NCBI GenBank assembly: GCA_031399065.1
Contig: JANNOM010000050.1
Span: 62,001-126,000 of the forward strand
Reading direction: 5' to 3'
DNA from: JADCRZ01 sp031399065
GTDB lineage: Bacteria > Bacteroidota > Bacteroidia > Chitinophagales > Chitinophagaceae
Length of the DNA: 64,000 bases
A program made the position numbers and the translations under genes. Position 1 is the stretch's first letter, and each line of letters begins with the position of its first letter. The notes under the pieces were generated by a model that saw only the letters and a program-made list of their open reading frames with translations, was not told where the DNA came from and searched no databases. Below are positions 62,766-64,000 of this stretch, one piece after another.

Positions 62766-64000
62766 TTATTGCGATAACAATTTATAAGTATTCACTTTTT
62801 TATCGCTGCTAACTTTTATAATATATATTCCTTTCTTCAACAGATTTCCTACGTCAATTCTTGCTCTTGAAACAGCCTTCAATGTCCGCATCAAAACCAA
62901 TTTTCCTTCCATGTCGAATACATCTATTCTGGTATTCCGGACCTGGGTTCCAAAGTCAATGGTCAACTCACTGTTTCGTATCAATGGGTTGGGATAAATG
63001 CCCGGTTTCGTATTGGATGGCAGCACCGAAAGATCCGGAACAACACCAGCTATGCGGTTCTGCACCCCATTAACCTGAAAATTAGAGAGTGCAATACAGC
63101 CAACTTCCGTTTTGATACAGCGATTGGCCAGGGAAGTAACATTGTTACGGAAAGCGTATTGGATTCCGATGGTTTGCTCCGACCCGCCATTGGCCTGCAC
63201 ATATACATCATACTTATCCGTAGTAGTATTCATAACCAGGCGGAAACGGTAAATGGTATTAGCACTATAGGGTACGCTGTTTGTCGCAGCATAAGCAGCC
63301 CCATTACGGGCATCAATCCTGTTGTTTAAATTAAAACGCACTATGGCGGCCATCGTTGTATAGGCAGTTGTGGTTCCGCCGTTAATACTTACTACCCCGT
63401 CCATTGAAGCAGCACCAGGAACAGCATCGAATTCTACGGTGAACGTACCTGATGCAGCCGTAAATGCTGTATTAGTATAGTCCAGTGGTCCCCCTGAACA
63501 CGTTGCTGCTGTTCCAATGGTAAAATTGCTTACCGCCAGGCCACAACTTAATGTCTGAACGGCTCTGTTATTAAGTTGCGTTACCGATGCCTGTTCGCTG
63601 CGGAAGGAATAATTAGTTCCAATGGTAATCTGAGAGCCGCCGGCCGGAGTAACATAAATATCATATCTACGGGTGGCTACATTTACAATCATTTTTGCCC
63701 GATAAGAAGTGCCGGGGGTATAAGCAACTGCATTGGCCGCAGTATAAGAACCACCGTTACGTGCTTTAATAAAGCCATCCGAAAAAAATTGCAAGGCACA
63801 CGCCAGAGAGGTATAGGCAGTAGTTGCACCGTTAGTTAAACCAACCACTCCATCCATACCGGCACCGGAAGGTACCACGTCAAATTCAGCCGTAAATGTG
63901 TCGGTCTGGTTTGCGAAAGAAACGTTGGTCCATGGTACCGGGCTACCGCAACCCGCCAGTGTGGTAACGTTTAGTGCCGTGCTGGCAGCCGATACATTAC
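62766..64000 (-). CDS. Modular T9SS protein, cut by the window edge
   Basis: 411 codons visible; the reading frame stays open to base 64000, so the true start is outside. Order seen: end of an FN3 (STALNVTTLAGCG), module A (VPSGAGMDGVVGLTNG), directly module B (TCSGGPLDYTNTAFTAASGT) without the second FN3 of its neighbours, then a T9SS sorting domain (GIYPNPLIRNSELTIDFG; KKVNTYKLLSQ). It is a third, more diverged member of the family, with one FN3 lost or never gained. The catalytic or binding front domain cannot be seen. Confidence 0.85.
   Translation of the reverse strand, partial: NVSAASTALNVTTLAGCGSPVPWTNVSFANQTDTFTAEFDVVPSGAGMDGVVGLTNGATTAYTSLACALQFFSDGFIKARNGGSYTAANAVAYTPGTSYRAKMIVNVATRRYDIYVTPAGGSQITIGTNYSFRSEQASVTQLNNRAVQTLSCGLAVSNFTIGTAATCSGGPLDYTNTAFTAASGTFTVEFDAVPGAASMDGVVSINGGTTTAYTTMAAIVRFNLNNRIDARNGAAYAATNSVPYSANTIYRFRLVMNTTTDKYDVYVQANGGSEQTIGIQYAFRNNVTSLANRCIKTEVGCIALSNFQVNGVQNRIAGVVPDLSVLPSNTKPGIYPNPLIRNSELTIDFGTQVRNTRIDVFDMEGKLVLMRTLKAVSRARIDVGNLLKKGIYIIKVSSDKKVNTYKLLSQ
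62898..64000 (-). repeat. Long DNA repeat, copy 3 (diverged, partial)
   Basis: Clearly related to copies 1 and 2 in module A, module B and the sorting domain, with many third-position differences, and lacking the FN3 between the modules. Runs out of the window. Confidence 0.75.

Noticed and set aside
1..64000. CRISPR arrays, tRNA or rRNA genes, insertion sequences, prophage structural genes, riboswitches
   Set aside because: Looked for and not seen: no regularly spaced short repeats, no cloverleaf-like or rRNA-like sequence, no transposase or integrase.

Overview
The window looks like a chromosome segment of a Bacteroidota bacterium, most likely family Chitinophagaceae (inference). The evidence is a SusC/SusD pair, many proteins ending in a type IX secretion (T9SS) sorting domain, lipoprotein signals of the LSSC/GGC kind, promoters of the Bacteroidota form (TTTG, about 19 nt, TAnnTTTG) and weak Shine-Dalgarno use. 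I see no tRNA, rRNA, CRISPR array, transposase or phage structural gene.

Layout. 1-2.7 kb: secreted protoglobin, DUF2024 protein, small unknown protein, MarR regulator with a Cys cluster, and a membrane protein. 2.77-8.4 kb: a giant repeat-rich T9SS surface protein interrupted by one in-frame TGA. 8.7-13.5 kb: RidA-family protein, alpha/beta hydrolase, secreted T9SS esterase, small membrane proteins. 13.6-17.5 kb: a leftward NAD-salvage operon (Nudix-type regulator with a destroyed catalytic box, NadV, GDIHG metallophosphoesterase, PRPP-synthetase-like enzyme). 17.9-21.4 kb: TonB-dependent siderophore-type receptor plus PepSY membrane protein. 21.4-24.7 kb: small barrel protein, a MocR-like aminotransferase without its DNA-binding domain, and an SRPBCC/YCII/DoxX-like operon headed by a 49-residue stub of a short-chain dehydrogenase.

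24.75-37.5 kb is a chitin/GlcNAc utilisation locus: SusC, SusD, a GH18 with intact DGxDxDxE, a second GH18 lacking the catalytic Asp and Glu, a DUF5009 membrane acyltransferase-like protein and a GH20 hexosaminidase, all leftward, with a divergent ROK repressor. The expected flow is binding and import by SusCD, cleavage by GH18 and GH20, and control by ROK through an amino-sugar signal. 37.7-40.4 kb: a second surface-protein pair, the first gene again split by one in-frame stop (TAG). 40.5-46.3 kb: metallo-beta-lactamase hydrolase, barrel protein, Crp/Fnr regulator, DoxX protein, lipoprotein, and a TetR regulator whose gene lies between two near-identical 20-bp palindromes, followed by three small membrane/lipoprotein genes.

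46.7-51.8 kb is a copper-handling cluster: AraC regulator with an N-terminal CxxC, HMA-MauE protein, His-rich secreted protein, DUF3347 protein, a remnant of a copper P-type ATPase, and a multicopper oxidase fused to a metal-binding domain and a C-terminal barrel-like domain. 51.9-56.2 kb: AraC/GyrI regulator, MGMT-like protein, GAF protein and GH92 mannosidase. 56.3-64.0 kb: three leftward modular T9SS proteins (a DUF5060/DUF4038 glycosidase-like protein, a lyase/lectin-like protein, and one cut by the window edge) whose 3' halves are close DNA copies of one another.

The most notable points are the NAD-salvage operon, the catalytically dead GH18 inside an otherwise normal chitin locus, the paired TetR operators, the two surface genes each with one nonsense codon, and several gene relics (SDR stub, copper ATPase tail, an 84-codon C-terminal fragment).
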